Numbered from the stretch's first letter, positions 1 through 7,962 are shown. The stretch: DNA of 51,140 bases from Cuniculiplasma sp052315415 (GCA_052315415.1 JBLSDH010000012.1:1-51140), one strand, 5' to 3'. The notes: generated by a model from the sequence alone, not told the origin. Program-made: numbers and translations.

Positions 1-125
1 GTAGCTATGAAGATTTACATGAAATACAAGGGAAATCTGGATAAATAGAACTTGAAAATGCTGTTATTGTTCATATTGCAATGAAAATCACGAACTACAG
101 AACGAAGATAGCAGAATTAGGGTGG

Positions 126-446
126 TTATTCGAAATCCTCGCCAGGAAATTTTTGTGCATATACAAAAAATCCTCCTAAAGGTTGGCCCTTATGGGAATA
201 AGAAAAATTGTCCTTCATACATGGGACAGTCTTTGTAATGAAGCCCGAGTAAGAATCAATCAAAGTTTTATTGTATCCATTCAATGAGATACTTAGATTG
301 AAATCGTTTTTTAAATTTAAATTGGGTATTTTCTCAAACTTTATAAATGAATAATTTGCACCTCCAGAGGGTATGAAGCTAACAGAAATTAAAACAAAGA
401 TTAAAATTAAAAGTGAAACCATCTCCAATTTTTTATGGCTCTCCAC
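126..446 (-). CDS. small secreted protein, unknown function
   Basis: I do not recognise a named family. The 106-residue product starts at GTG; an internal ATG at residue 9 is the alternative. Residues about 9-30 form a hydrophobic signal peptide or anchor ending near PSGGA. The rest is short and rich in N, S and Y, with three potential N-glycosylation sequons (NYS, NLS, NKT). The segment with SISLNG, a T/S-rich spacer, GFI and later FSYS resembles the LNG-type beta module at the end of the kelch protein near 11 kb and in the thermopsin-like protein at the window end. It may be a stand-alone copy or the truncated remnant of a longer surface protein. A T-rich TATA-like stretch lies about 25 bp upstream on the minus strand. 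Confidence 0.5.
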   Translation of the reverse strand: MESHKKLEMVSLLILIFVLISVSFIPSGGANYSFIKFEKIPNLNLKNDFNLSISLNGYNKTLIDSYSGFITKTVPCMKDNFSYSHKGQPLGGFFVYAQKFPGEDFE

Positions 447-613
447 TTGTAAGGAATGTAAAAAAAAGATATTAAGATTTGATTAGGTGTGAACTTTGTC
501 AGTATATTCCATTGGATTTACAAATTCAAAGGCATTGATTATATCAAAGTATATTGAAAAATGAAAATTTATACCAAATATGTAAAAGATTTGCATATAT
601 TTTTGAAAAATTC

Positions 614-622
614 TATTTATTA
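614..622 (+). promoter_or_regulatory. TATA-like box for the tandem NTF2-like gene
   Basis: TATTTATTA is centred 23 bp before the ATG at 641. No Shine-Dalgarno sits directly before the start, so a leaderless transcript is likely. Confidence 0.5.
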
Positions 623-640
623 TCATAAGGATAAATATCT

Positions 641-1642
641 ATGGAGATTAAAACCTTAAAATATCTGGCGGGCTTGTTTATAGCCCTTACCATAGTTATG
701 GCTGGTGTGGCAGTTTTTGAATACAGCTCGTATTCTGCTAAGAGCAGTGATTATTCATCTCTAAAAACAAATTATAACTCACAACAAGCTTCAGTGGTGC
801 TCGATGCTGCATATTCTCACTGGAACTACATTTCAATAGAGAACTCATCACTGTTGAACAATCAATATGAAAGCAACGCAACTCTGACTTGGATAGGCGG
901 ACCTCTTGCTGGAAAGTATATGGGAGAATCCAATATTATTTCAACATGGAATAAATTCTTTAACGCATGGTCAGCTGTATGGTTTTACACAATCAATCCT
1001 CCAAGTGTATCTGTGTCTGGAAATGAGGCCTATGTAAATTCACTAAACCAGTTTATAGTTACGCCGGCAAACAATCAGAATCAGGTTCAATACATAAATG
1101 TGAGCTATACACTTAATTACACAAATGTAAACAATACATGGCTTATATCAGGGGAGATATGGCATATAGTTGGTGCAGGTTTTATATCATCTACACAGGA
1201 ATTCACAATAAACAATTACGTTGAAAACCTGGCATTCAATCACTGGAATAACATTGCAATAGAAAATGTATCGGCAGTAATGACAGAATATGCCAGTAAC
1301 GCAACGCTTTATTGGGTAGGTGGAAGCCTGAACGGAACTTATAAAGGATACACTTCAATAAATTCAACATGGACAAAATTCTTTAACGCCTGGTCAGCTG
1401 TATGGTTTTATACAGAAAGTCCTCCAACTATAGTCTACAATGGAAATGAAGTAAAAGTAAGTGCACCGGTTCAATTCGTTGTGCAGAATGCAGCAAACAC
1501 ATCACAATTCAAATTCATAAATGTGACATACACCATAGTATACTCGTTTGAAGGGTTCAATGTATCAAAAGGAATGCCAAATTTCCTGATCACATCTGAA
1601 ACTTTCATGATAACAGGAATAAACAGCTTAAGCAAAATTTAA
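641..1642 (+). CDS. membrane-anchored tandem NTF2-like (SnoaL-fold) domain protein
   Basis: The 333-residue product has one N-terminal membrane segment (residues 7-28), a short S/Y-rich linker and two tandem copies of a roughly 130-residue alpha+beta domain (about 50-178 and 190-327). The copies share an identical 13-residue core (KFFNAWSAVWFYT at 105-117 and 246-258), an HWN-x5-IEN motif at the start of each unit, and alternating beta strands. This is the layout expected of a SnoaL/NTF2-like cone fold. The domains carry many N-x-S/T sequons and should face the outside. No catalytic residues can be assigned; the fold often binds small ligands. The next gene starts 38 bp downstream and encodes a winged-helix regulator. 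The fold is inference from pattern; the duplication is plain in the sequence. Confidence 0.7.
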   Translation: MEIKTLKYLAGLFIALTIVMAGVAVFEYSSYSAKSSDYSSLKTNYNSQQASVVLDAAYSHWNYISIENSSLLNNQYESNATLTWIGGPLAGKYMGESNIISTWNKFFNAWSAVWFYTINPPSVSVSGNEAYVNSLNQFIVTPANNQNQVQYINVSYTLNYTNVNNTWLISGEIWHIVGAGFISSTQEFTINNYVENLAFNHWNNIAIENVSAVMTEYASNATLYWVGGSLNGTYKGYTSINSTWTKFFNAWSAVWFYTESPPTIVYNGNEVKVSAPVQFVVQNAANTSQFKFINVTYTIVYSFEGFNVSKGMPNFLITSETFMITGINSLSKI

Positions 1643-1680
1643 AATAAAAATATATTATTTATTTTTCTATAGGCACTTGA

Positions 1681-1998
1681 GTGTCTGTAGACTTTAATTT
1701 ATCTGTTAAGAGGTTATTATGGTGGATTTTTATATCAACCAGAGGCGGGATGATGAGATTAAAGATAATGAAAATACTGATGGAAAACCCTTCTAATATA
1801 AACAGGCTAAGTGAAACATTAAAGGTCAATTACAGAACTGTGGAACATCATGTCAAGGTTTTGATCTCAAATAACCTTCTTGATGTAGAGGGTGACGGGT
1901 ATGGAAAGATATACTTTCCATCATCAGTTTTCACCAGAAATCTGGATACTTTGAAGGATATTCTATATAAGCAAAACCTGAAGTGGGAGGAGATATGA
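1681..1998 (+). CDS. winged-helix (ArsR-like) transcriptional regulator
   Basis: This 105-residue protein starts at GTG. Residues about 20-90 form a winged helix-turn-helix: a helix with RLKIMKILMENP, a second with INRLSETLKV, a recognition helix with NYRTVEHHVKVLISNNLL, then a beta wing (VEGDGYGKIYFPS). This matches the archaeal ArsR/HTH_5-like pattern. The stop overlaps the start of the next small membrane-protein gene (ATGA), so the two are probably translated together. Pairs of a winged-helix protein and a short polytopic membrane protein are common in Thermoplasmata and Halobacteria and are usually thought to sense membrane or envelope state; that role is inference here. No metal-binding cysteines are present. 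Confidence 0.75.
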   Translation: MSVDFNLSVKRLLWWIFISTRGGMMRLKIMKILMENPSNINRLSETLKVNYRTVEHHVKVLISNNLLDVEGDGYGKIYFPSSVFTRNLDTLKDILYKQNLKWEEI

Positions 1999-2282
1999 TG
2001 GGTCCATTATGGATTGCGAATTTAGCAGTTATCGCAATGTCATCTGTTATATTTGTGATAATTGTAATATCTTATCTTAAAAGTTATTATAAAATCAAAT
2101 CTAAGGCTTTAGGGGGAATTATAATTTTTTCCTCAATATTCTTTGTATACACGGTGGTCTCATTTGTCATTTATTATAATATGGCACTTAAATATAGTTC
2201 AAGTCTGGCTGAACTTCTGCTCTTATTGAATTCAATGGCTTTTTGTGGTTACATATTTGTCTTAAAGGTATTGAATATATAG
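1995..2282 (+). CDS. small polytopic membrane protein paired with the winged-helix regulator
   Basis: The 95-residue product has three predicted membrane helices (about residues 5-27, 38-60 and 70-92) and no recognisable domain. I chose the ATG at 1995 because GGGAGG lies just before it and it overlaps the upstream TGA by four bases. An in-frame GTG at 1983 would add four residues. Coupling to the upstream winged-helix gene suggests a membrane partner or sensor for that regulator; this is inference. The gene ends about 180 bp before the ABC transporter operon, which has its own TATA-like box, so the pair looks like a separate unit. Confidence 0.65.
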   Translation: MMGPLWIANLAVIAMSSVIFVIIVISYLKSYYKIKSKALGGIIIFSSIFFVYTVVSFVIYYNMALKYSSSLAELLLLLNSMAFCGYIFVLKVLNI

Positions 2283-2437
2283 GTCCATAATTCTTATATT
2301 TCAAATAATTTTTATAACATCTGATTTTAAATAAATTAATTTAGTTCCTTAATATTTTATCTCCTAATATAAAAAACGATGAATTTCAATAAAGTATGAA
2401 TAAAATACAGTTCAGTTTTTGAACTATTTTAACCTAA

Positions 2438-2453
2438 TTTATACATATATAAA
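2438..2453 (+). promoter_or_regulatory. TATA-like region for the ABC transporter operon
   Basis: TTTATACATATATAAA ends 10 bp before the GTG at 2464. Its first half is centred 22 bp before that GTG, which fits a leaderless start. This is why I do not use the TTG at 2419, which lies upstream of the box. Confidence 0.45.
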
Positions 2454-2463
2454 ATATGGTTAT

Positions 2464-3255
2464 GTGATAGAAATAAAGGGCATGAGCTGCAGTTATTACA
2501 GGGATGATAAAGGAAACGTCCTTGAAAACATCAATCTTTCAATAAATGGAAATAGGATAGTAATAGTTGGGTCAAATGGCTCAGGTAAAACCTCTCTGCT
2601 AAAGGCATGTTTGGGTTTTATGAAAATATCAAGTGGTTACATAAAAATAAATGGGATTGATTTGAATGAAGGTAAAAAAATCAAGCACATCTCAACTAAC
2701 CTTATGGAAGTCTATAAGCTTCTAAATCTTAGAATAAGTGAGATAATCGAAATCTATTCAGAAATAATGGGAAATAAAAAGGAAGTTTTTTTTGATATGA
2801 TTAAGAAGTTCTCACTAACTGAAATCCTTGATAAAAAAATATATTCCCTAAGTACAGGCCAATCAAAGATGTTTGGAAACATTATGGCTCTAAGCTCAGG
2901 GTCAAAAACAATCCTTCTGGATGAGCCATTTGAAGCTGTAGATCAGAGCAGAAAACTTCTCCTCTTAAAGATGATTAATTCCTTTGATGGTGAGATTTTG
3001 ATGAATACACACGAATTTAACATAATCAAGTCATTAACAGATTGGACTCTCTATTTTTTGATGGATAAACATCTATATGGCCCATTTGAAACAAGTGATC
3101 TCAACAATTTGTTTCTATCAAAGGGAAATGTTCAGGATGCCATATCTGTTATAGAGTTGCCTTACGGAACATTCTCAATAACTAAAGGTTCTGGTGAAAT
3201 TCAGTTATCAAGCATCTATAGTATTGAACAACTTTATGAGGTGATAAATAGATGA
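2464..3255 (+). CDS. ABC transporter ATP-binding protein
   Basis: This 263-residue ATPase drives transport with the membrane protein encoded next. Visible motifs are Walker A GSNGSGKT (residues 36-43), signature LSTGQ (129-133), Walker B TILLDEP (149-155) with catalytic Glu, D-loop EAVD and switch His183 in NTHEF. The usual Q-loop glutamine is not evident; the stretch around residues 75-82 reads HISTNL. A roughly 60-residue C-terminal tail follows the nucleotide-binding domain. The stop overlaps the next start as ATGA, so the operon is translationally coupled. The gene order (ATPase, six-helix permease, membrane protein, winged-helix regulator) resembles ABC-2-type exporter systems. The substrate is unknown. 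The start is GTG; TTG at 2419 and ATG at 2482 are alternatives. Confidence 0.85.
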   Translation: MIEIKGMSCSYYRDDKGNVLENINLSINGNRIVIVGSNGSGKTSLLKACLGFMKISSGYIKINGIDLNEGKKIKHISTNLMEVYKLLNLRISEIIEIYSEIMGNKKEVFFDMIKKFSLTEILDKKIYSLSTGQSKMFGNIMALSSGSKTILLDEPFEAVDQSRKLLLLKMINSFDGEILMNTHEFNIIKSLTDWTLYFLMDKHLYGPFETSDLNNLFLSKGNVQDAISVIELPYGTFSITKGSGEIQLSSIYSIEQLYEVINR

Positions 3256-4052
3256 TTATGAAATATTATGTAAAATCAATAATAGGAAATAAAAACCTGC
3301 TCTTCTGGGGTGTTGCATTCATGGGAATCTGGCTAGTTATGGGAGCTTATTTTTTTGGCTTTACTCCATCTTCAAGTAATTTCGATTTAAAATATACATC
3401 TACCTGGTTTTCACTGATTGCTCTTTATTCACTAAGCACAATCGGAACATCCATTGCATATTCAATTTATTATGCATCATCTTCCTTGAATTTCACTTTG
3501 AAATTTACAAACTTAACGTTAAAAAAATTTCTGTTCTCAATAATATCTGGTGTTGCGGTCTCTTCAATCATTTTATGCTCTATTATTTTGATGTTATGTT
3601 CACTGCTATTCAGTGAAAGATCCAACAATATACTCATACCTTCAATGCCCTATTATTCAATATTAATTGCAGTTGGAGCAGGTGCAATTATGTTTGGAAT
3701 TTCAGCATCTCTGACAACCATTATTACTAATTATTTTTCATTGAAAAATATCAATTTCATATCATTTTTACCACTGATTCTCTCATATATATTTGGTTTT
3801 ACAATGCTGAATACATCTTTGCCATCATGGATTGTTTATGGAAATCCATTTTCCGAATCTATTTCCCTATTTTACTTCTCATTTTCAGGAAGCATTCCCC
3901 ATATTTCACTTTCAAACCCTAATTCTCCATCAATCAACATCTTTTATATGGCAGTTGCTTTAATAACATGGAGTTTTATTCTCATCTTCATATTTTTAAA
4001 ACTTGTTAAAAATATAAGAGCAGTATCCATAGAGGAGGCCAGGCAAATTTGA
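3252..4052 (+). CDS. ABC transporter permease (ABC-2-like, six helices)
   Basis: The 266-residue protein has six predicted membrane helices (roughly residues 15-35, 50-72, 93-118, 134-158, 168-188 and 233-256) and no soluble domain, as expected for a single-chain ABC-2-type permease. It starts by a four-base ATGA overlap with the ATPase gene and is followed by a TTGA overlap with the next membrane-protein gene, which is strong evidence for one complex. Family assignment rests on topology and context, not on a sequence motif. The transported compound cannot be inferred. Confidence 0.7.
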   Translation: MIMKYYVKSIIGNKNLLFWGVAFMGIWLVMGAYFFGFTPSSSNFDLKYTSTWFSLIALYSLSTIGTSIAYSIYYASSSLNFTLKFTNLTLKKFLFSIISGVAVSSIILCSIILMLCSLLFSERSNNILIPSMPYYSILIAVGAGAIMFGISASLTTIITNYFSLKNINFISFLPLILSYIFGFTMLNTSLPSWIVYGNPFSESISLFYFSFSGSIPHISLSNPNSPSINIFYMAVALITWSFILIFIFLKLVKNIRAVSIEEARQI

Positions 4053-4729
4053 CAGATGAAAACATTAAAGAATTTTTGGAAAAATTAAAGAACAGGTCAA
4101 TATCAATTTCAAGGTATTCCCTGAAAATGAGTTTTGGAATTTATTACTCAATTTGGGTAATTTCCATTTTTTATTATGTATACATATCTCCCAGCATTTT
4201 GATTTTTTTAAATAACTTTTTAGGATATTTAATCGAAATAATTAGCTTTATCATAGTAACAACTGTGGCATTTTATTTCAATTTCAGAACTTTTTCACTT
4301 TCTTTTAAAACCACTAAAATAAATAAGGTTTTTAGAATAAACGAGGTTAAATCATATGGAAAGATCTACAGAATATTTAATCTCATATTTTTCCCAATAT
4401 ATCTTATTATATTACTATTGATATTGATCTTATATAATGAAAAAGTGGGATACACCTTATTCTATTTCATTTTACTCATAGTGCCCGTATACCTTCTTTT
4501 TTTCCTCAAGGTTTCATTTGGAAATATACCCATTGAGGGTTATATTGCTTCATTAACCTACTTGTTTAGTGTCATATCTTCTATCATAACGATTTTATTT
4601 TTCAATATTTCTGGCCAAATAGAATCTTATTTACAACTTATTTGGGCCCCAACAATAATAGGTTGGGCATTTGCAAGTATGTACAGTTTTTACACAGCAA
4701 CCGGAGACCTGGGTCTATATGAAGAATGA
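4049..4729 (+). CDS. polytopic membrane protein of the ABC operon
   Basis: The 226-residue product has an N-terminal amphipathic segment (about residues 1-30) and then about six to seven membrane helices. I recognise no motif. The start is a TTG overlapping the upstream TGA (TTGA), with GAGGAGG ten bases upstream. This start is supported by the spacing and by the lack of an early ATG. It may be a second permease subunit or an accessory factor of the transporter. It overlaps the downstream regulator gene by 11 bp. Function is unknown. Confidence 0.6.
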   Translation: MTDENIKEFLEKLKNRSISISRYSLKMSFGIYYSIWVISIFYYVYISPSILIFLNNFLGYLIEIISFIIVTTVAFYFNFRTFSLSFKTTKINKVFRINEVKSYGKIYRIFNLIFFPIYLIILLLILILYNEKVGYTLFYFILLIVPVYLLFFLKVSFGNIPIEGYIASLTYLFSVISSIITILFFNISGQIESYLQLIWAPTIIGWAFASMYSFYTATGDLGLYEE

Positions 4730-5057
4730 TAAAAATAAAGAGACAATAGATTCCATCATTGAAAAATTATCTTCAAATCTTGGAGAGCCAGTATTAAAAT
4801 CTTCTCAACGACTTTTGATCATCATCATTCTTAGTATTTATGGAAGAATGAGGTTTTATGAGCTTCAGAGAACTCTGGGCATAGGAAAGGGAAGTCTGAG
4901 CAATCATCTCGAAAAGCTTCAGCAGAATGGAATAGTGGTAATTAGAAATGTTCTTACAATTTATGGTCCAGGAAAGGCAGTGGAATTATCCCAAAAGGGG
5001 AAAGAAATTGCAGATGAATATTCAAACATAATGTCAATTTTATTTAAACGGGAATAA
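4719..5057 (+). CDS. winged-helix transcriptional regulator closing the ABC operon
   Basis: The 112-residue protein is a winged helix-turn-helix of the MarR/PF13601-like type. It has a first helix (LLIIIILSIYGRMRFYEL), a recognition region GIGKGSLSNHLEKLQQNG, and a wing VVIRN followed by YGPGKAVELSQKGKE. I chose the ATG at 4719, which overlaps the preceding gene by 11 bp and follows a GGAG-containing region. An in-frame TTG at 4671 would add 16 residues read inside the upstream gene. A regulator as last gene of a transporter operon suggests autoregulation of the operon (inference). No ligand-binding domain is present beyond the wing. Confidence 0.75.
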   Translation: MKNDKNKETIDSIIEKLSSNLGEPVLKSSQRLLIIIILSIYGRMRFYELQRTLGIGKGSLSNHLEKLQQNGIVVIRNVLTIYGPGKAVELSQKGKEIADEYSNIMSILFKRE

Positions 5058-5555
5058 AAGTTTTAAACCTAATAACTTCTTGAAAAACCATTGCAAAAAA
5101 GTTCTAAGCATTACTAAATATTTTTTACACAAGAAAAGAATAAATTTCATATAATGAGAGTTCTTAAGAGGTACCTTCTGGTTAATATTTTGATGCTCCT
5201 GTAATATGTTAACAAATAGAAATAAAGCATATGATAATGCGCCGGAGAACTTTTTGGAGATACATCCTTTGTATAGGTTCAATGTTATACATCTTAACCT
5301 TGGTACAATCCGGAGGATCAAAAAGAAATACCTATCTTTAAAACTAGGAATTCTTAACTACATTATACAATTATAAAGGATTTCAAAGATCTTGTTCTAA
5401 GTCCAGGCAAAAATATACTCACAAAATCCATAAGATTAATTGGAAGATACTATCTATAAATAGAAAAATTTTGGTCTCCAGAACCTGTGATTCATAAATC
5501 TTTGATGACCAAGGATATTATGATTTCCAAGGATTTATTTTCAAATATGCAACCC

Positions 5556-5581
5556 CTGGAAAAAAAGAATTAATTTTCCAG
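5556..5581. repeat. inverted repeat, 8-bp arms
   Basis: CTGGAAAA (5556-5563) and TTTTCCAG (5574-5581) are perfect complements around a 10-base loop, inside gene-poor DNA. The role is unknown. Confidence 0.5.
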
Positions 5582-5857
5582 TCATTGAATGTGACCCGGG
5601 ATTTTGCACCATGTGGTTCATTACCAATGGAAAAAATTATTAATTGCTTTGTATAATAAAAAAAATAATATATAATGTTTTTTAATAAAGAAAAATGGAT
5701 ACCAATAAATGGGGCGACTTTCCATTCAGAATAAGAAATAATGAAGCTAAGAGAAATGATTTTAAAAAAAGCCTATTAATCAATTCTAAATTAACATAAG
5801 TTTTGGAAGGGCACAATCTAATTAAAGATCATTAATTGAAAATATAGTATTATTATC

Positions 5858-5946
5858 ATAATGATGGTTGCCATTATCCACCTATGATATCATAGAACGT
5901 TGTTGGACTTATCTTTAATCTCATAAGTCCCTCATACTACGTATGA
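5858..5946. repeat. cluster of four consecutive inverted repeats
   Basis: Four potential stems follow one another. They are ATGATGG/CCATTAT (5861-5877, one G-T pair, 3-base loop), the perfect palindrome CTATGATATCATAG (5882-5895), GGACTTAT/ATAAGTCC (5905-5912 with 5923-5930, 10-base loop) and TCATAC/GTATGA (5932-5946, 3-base loop). Such density is unusual against the surrounding AT-rich DNA. It could be a structured RNA, a regulatory region or remains of a mobile-element end. Confidence 0.5.
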
Positions 5947-6129
5947 TCGACCTTTAATCATTATATAAAAATAAACTAACTTGAATTAATTAAAATCATC
6001 AATGACAATCAAAATCACTGTCTTTCGAGATTTCCAAAATAGTCAAAAGAGGAAATTAACTGGAGAGTAATCACAATTTTCGAACTAAATTTCATATGTG
6101 ATAAAGGTAAACTTGACCCAATTGTAACA

Positions 6130-6204
6130 TGCTCCGACCGGGATTTGGACCCGGGTCGTCGGCTCGAAAGGCCGATATGCTTGACCGGACTACACCATCG
6201 GAGC
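6130..6204 (-). tRNA. tRNA-Glu (anticodon TTC)
   Basis: The minus strand folds as a complete 75-base cloverleaf without intron. The acceptor stem is GCTCCGA/TCGGAGC with discriminator A, and the D-loop contains the invariant GG. The anticodon stem is TCGGC/GCCGA around loop CTTTCGA, giving anticodon TTC (Glu). The variable loop is short and the T-stem is CCGGG/CCCGG. The GTGTAGTCCGG D-arm is typical of archaeal tRNA-Glu. The T-loop reads TCCAAAT, so position 55 is C where nearly all tRNAs have T. CCA is not encoded. A TATA-like box lies upstream at about 6229-6240. Confidence 0.93.
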
Positions 6205-6228
6205 TTTAATTCGTAAAGTTTCTAATCT

Positions 6229-6240
6229 ATATTTATTTTA
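6229..6240 (-). promoter_or_regulatory. TATA-like box for tRNA-Glu
   Basis: On the minus strand this reads TAAAATAAATAT, centred about 31 bp before the mature tRNA 5' end. That leaves a short leader for RNase P removal. Confidence 0.45.
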
Positions 6241-6337
6241 TCATATGTACGTACCCTGAATCTTAAAATTTAATGGAAATTTAATATTGTGCAATTGAAA
6301 AACATTTTAAAAAGTATTGAATAAGGTAAAGATTAAA

Positions 6338-6988
6338 ATGAAGACTAGAGCCAGGTTGGTGGAGTGGAATCAAATAGAGAAATGGTGTGAAAAAATCAAC
6401 TCATCAATACCAGAAAATGATCTGCCTGATACAATCATAGGCCTATCCAGAGGTGGCTTAGTCCCTGCAAGACTTATTTCAGATTATATGCAGATAAAGG
6501 ATCTCTTTTCTGTCAAAACAGAGCACTGGGGATTAACAGCGACAAAAGACGGAAAAGCTAAGTTAAAATATGGATTGAACACTTCTCTAGAAGGGAAAAA
6601 CGTTCTCATTGTTGACGATATAACTGATACAGGCGAAAGTATGAGAATAGCAAAGGACTACATTAGCACCCTTAAACCCTCTAAATTGAGAACCGCAACC
6701 ATGTTACATATCGATCATTCGGCATTTATTCCAGATTATTTCGGAGAAGAGGTAACTAAGGAAAACTGGGCCTGGTTCATATTCCCCTGGAATGTTTATG
6801 AAGACCTAGTAAATCTAATTGGTAAATTAGACCCAGAAAATATGACGTCAGAGGATATTGCAATATCATTAAAAAATGAAAATGATCTCAAGGTAAGCAA
6901 AGAGCAAATTGAGAAAGTTCTTAATCAGGCAGTAAAACAGAAAAAATTTTCAAATAAAAATGGTAAATATTCCCAAATTAAGGTATGA
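6338..6988 (+). CDS. purine phosphoribosyltransferase-like protein (COG2236 type)
   Basis: The 216-residue type I phosphoribosyltransferase has the PRPP-binding loop VLIVDDITDTGESM (about residues 89-102) and an upstream IIGLSRGGLVPARL segment. It also has the PDYF...WFIFPWNVYEDL region typical of archaeal Hpt/Xpt-like proteins of COG2236, which salvage hypoxanthine, guanine or xanthine from PRPP. About 45 extra residues follow, with a small helical domain containing KVSKEQIEKVLNQAVKQ. The ATG at 6338 is preferred because a TATA-like TTTTAAAAAG (6305-6314) lies about 28 bp upstream. A TTG at 6317 is in frame but too close to that box. The gene end overlaps the convergent carbamate kinase gene by 11 bp. 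Base specificity cannot be read from sequence. Confidence 0.85.
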   Translation: MKTRARLVEWNQIEKWCEKINSSIPENDLPDTIIGLSRGGLVPARLISDYMQIKDLFSVKTEHWGLTATKDGKAKLKYGLNTSLEGKNVLIVDDITDTGESMRIAKDYISTLKPSKLRTATMLHIDHSAFIPDYFGEEVTKENWAWFIFPWNVYEDLVNLIGKLDPENMTSEDIAISLKNENDLKVSKEQIEKVLNQAVKQKKFSNKNGKYSQIKV

Positions 6989-7901
6989 TTAAAGTTCCAT
7001 CTTCTCCATTTATTACCTTATCTGCATTTTCAAGTGATCCTATAACAGCCTTTTTCCCACCATTTCTTACAAACTTAACAGCAGCTTGAACTTTTGGCAG
7101 CATACTACCCTTGGAAAATTCACCTCTTTCTATGTATTCATCAATCTCATCAACCTTGACTTTGCTCAGCATTTTCTGATCTTCCTTGCCATAATTTAAA
7201 AATACACCATTAACGTCTGTTAGAATTGCAAGCACATCTGCCTCGATCTGCGTCGCAAGAACTGCACTTGCAAGATCTTTATCAATAACAGCATCTATGG
7301 ACTCTATCCTATCTGTCCTCTTTATAACTGGAATACCTCCCCCTCCAGTACAGATTGGTAAATATCCGCTTAAAAGCAGATTATTCACAGCATCCTTTTC
7401 AATTATTTCTATAGGCTCAGGAGAAGGAACAACCCTTCTATATCCTTTTTCCGTTTTTATAAAATTCCAATCTTTCCTGTTCAATTTTTTGAATTCCTCT
7501 TCACTGTAAAATTTTCCAATAGGTTTTGTTGGAGTTTTCAAACCTTGGTCATTTTCATCCACCCTCGTTCTTGTTAAAATTGTAATGGGAATTTTTAAAA
7601 GACCCTTGCTTATCCTTACCTGTTCATATGCATCCATCAGTATCTCTCCAATCATTCCCTGAGACATTGAACCACATACATGCAGAGGTGAGGGTGGAAT
7701 TTCATCCTCCTTGCCCATTTTTAAGAAAATATCTCCAACCTGGGGGCCATTTCCATGAGTAATAATAACATCGTGCATTTCGATTATTCCACTAATAGTC
7801 TCAAAGGCCGATTTAGCTCTTTTCACTTGAGTATCATAGTCCCTTTTATCGTTATTTTTTAAAAGTGCGTTTCCTCCAAATGCAATAACTATCTTGGTCA
7901 T
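6978..7901 (-). CDS. arcC: carbamate kinase
   Basis: The 307-residue product belongs to the amino acid kinase family and matches carbamate kinase along its length. It has N-terminal IAFGGNALL (residues 6-14), IITHGNGPQVGD (about 47-58), the CTGGGGIPV loop, VIDKDLASAVLA, ILTDVNGVFLNYG and GSMLPKVQAA near the C-terminus. The enzyme interconverts carbamoyl phosphate plus ADP with carbamate plus ATP, in arginine/agmatine or purine catabolism or as a carbamoyl-phosphate source. No arginine deiminase or ornithine carbamoyltransferase gene is next to it. The length is normal for the family. The 3' end overlaps the convergent phosphoribosyltransferase gene by 11 bp. Confidence 0.95.
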   Translation of the reverse strand: MTKIVIAFGGNALLKNNDKRDYDTQVKRAKSAFETISGIIEMHDVIITHGNGPQVGDIFLKMGKEDEIPPSPLHVCGSMSQGMIGEILMDAYEQVRISKGLLKIPITILTRTRVDENDQGLKTPTKPIGKFYSEEEFKKLNRKDWNFIKTEKGYRRVVPSPEPIEIIEKDAVNNLLLSGYLPICTGGGGIPVIKRTDRIESIDAVIDKDLASAVLATQIEADVLAILTDVNGVFLNYGKEDQKMLSKVKVDEIDEYIERGEFSKGSMLPKVQAAVKFVRNGGKKAVIGSLENADKVINGEDGTLIIP

Positions 7902-7962
7902 AGAATCACGGGAAAGAAGGAATATGTGACATATATATAAAAAAAATGGTAACTAATATACA

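Larger units (their letters stand above)
5058..6129. other. gene-poor interval with hairpins and possible coding relics
   Basis: No convincing gene fills these 1.07 kb. Short open stretches without starts occur: 5382-5459 reads a KDLVLSPGKN-type segment, and 5498-5656 reads 52 codons in another frame. They could be debris of one decayed gene, but I recognise no family. A 34-codon frame at 5695-5799 is too weak to call. Several inverted repeats cluster at 5858-5946, and another (CTGGAAAA/TTTTCCAG) sits at 5556-5581. The tRNA-Glu gene on the minus strand bounds the region. Confidence 0.5.

Noticed and set aside
1..48. Possible 3' tail of an upstream gene on the plus strand
   Set aside because: Two different frames are open from the window start (to 42 and to 48), the stretch is very short, and nothing distinguishes either as coding.
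5040..5321. Minus-strand open frame of 93 codons
   Set aside because: No family likeness, composition like non-coding AT-rich DNA, overlaps the end of the winged-helix gene, and no promoter in the right place.
5695..5799. 34-codon ATG frame with TATA-like DNA upstream
   Set aside because: Too short, no homology that I can recognise, and AT-rich DNA gives many such boxes by chance.
6158..6176. Reading the tRNA anticodon as TCG (Arg)
   Set aside because: This shifts the 7-base loop and breaks the TCGGC/GCCGA stem; position 33 is T and the D-arm is Glu-like with TTC.
6978..7901. Isopentenyl phosphate kinase or other amino acid kinase
   Set aside because: N-terminal IAFGGNALL, HGNGPQVGD and GSMLPKVQAA segments are those of carbamate kinase, and the length fits.
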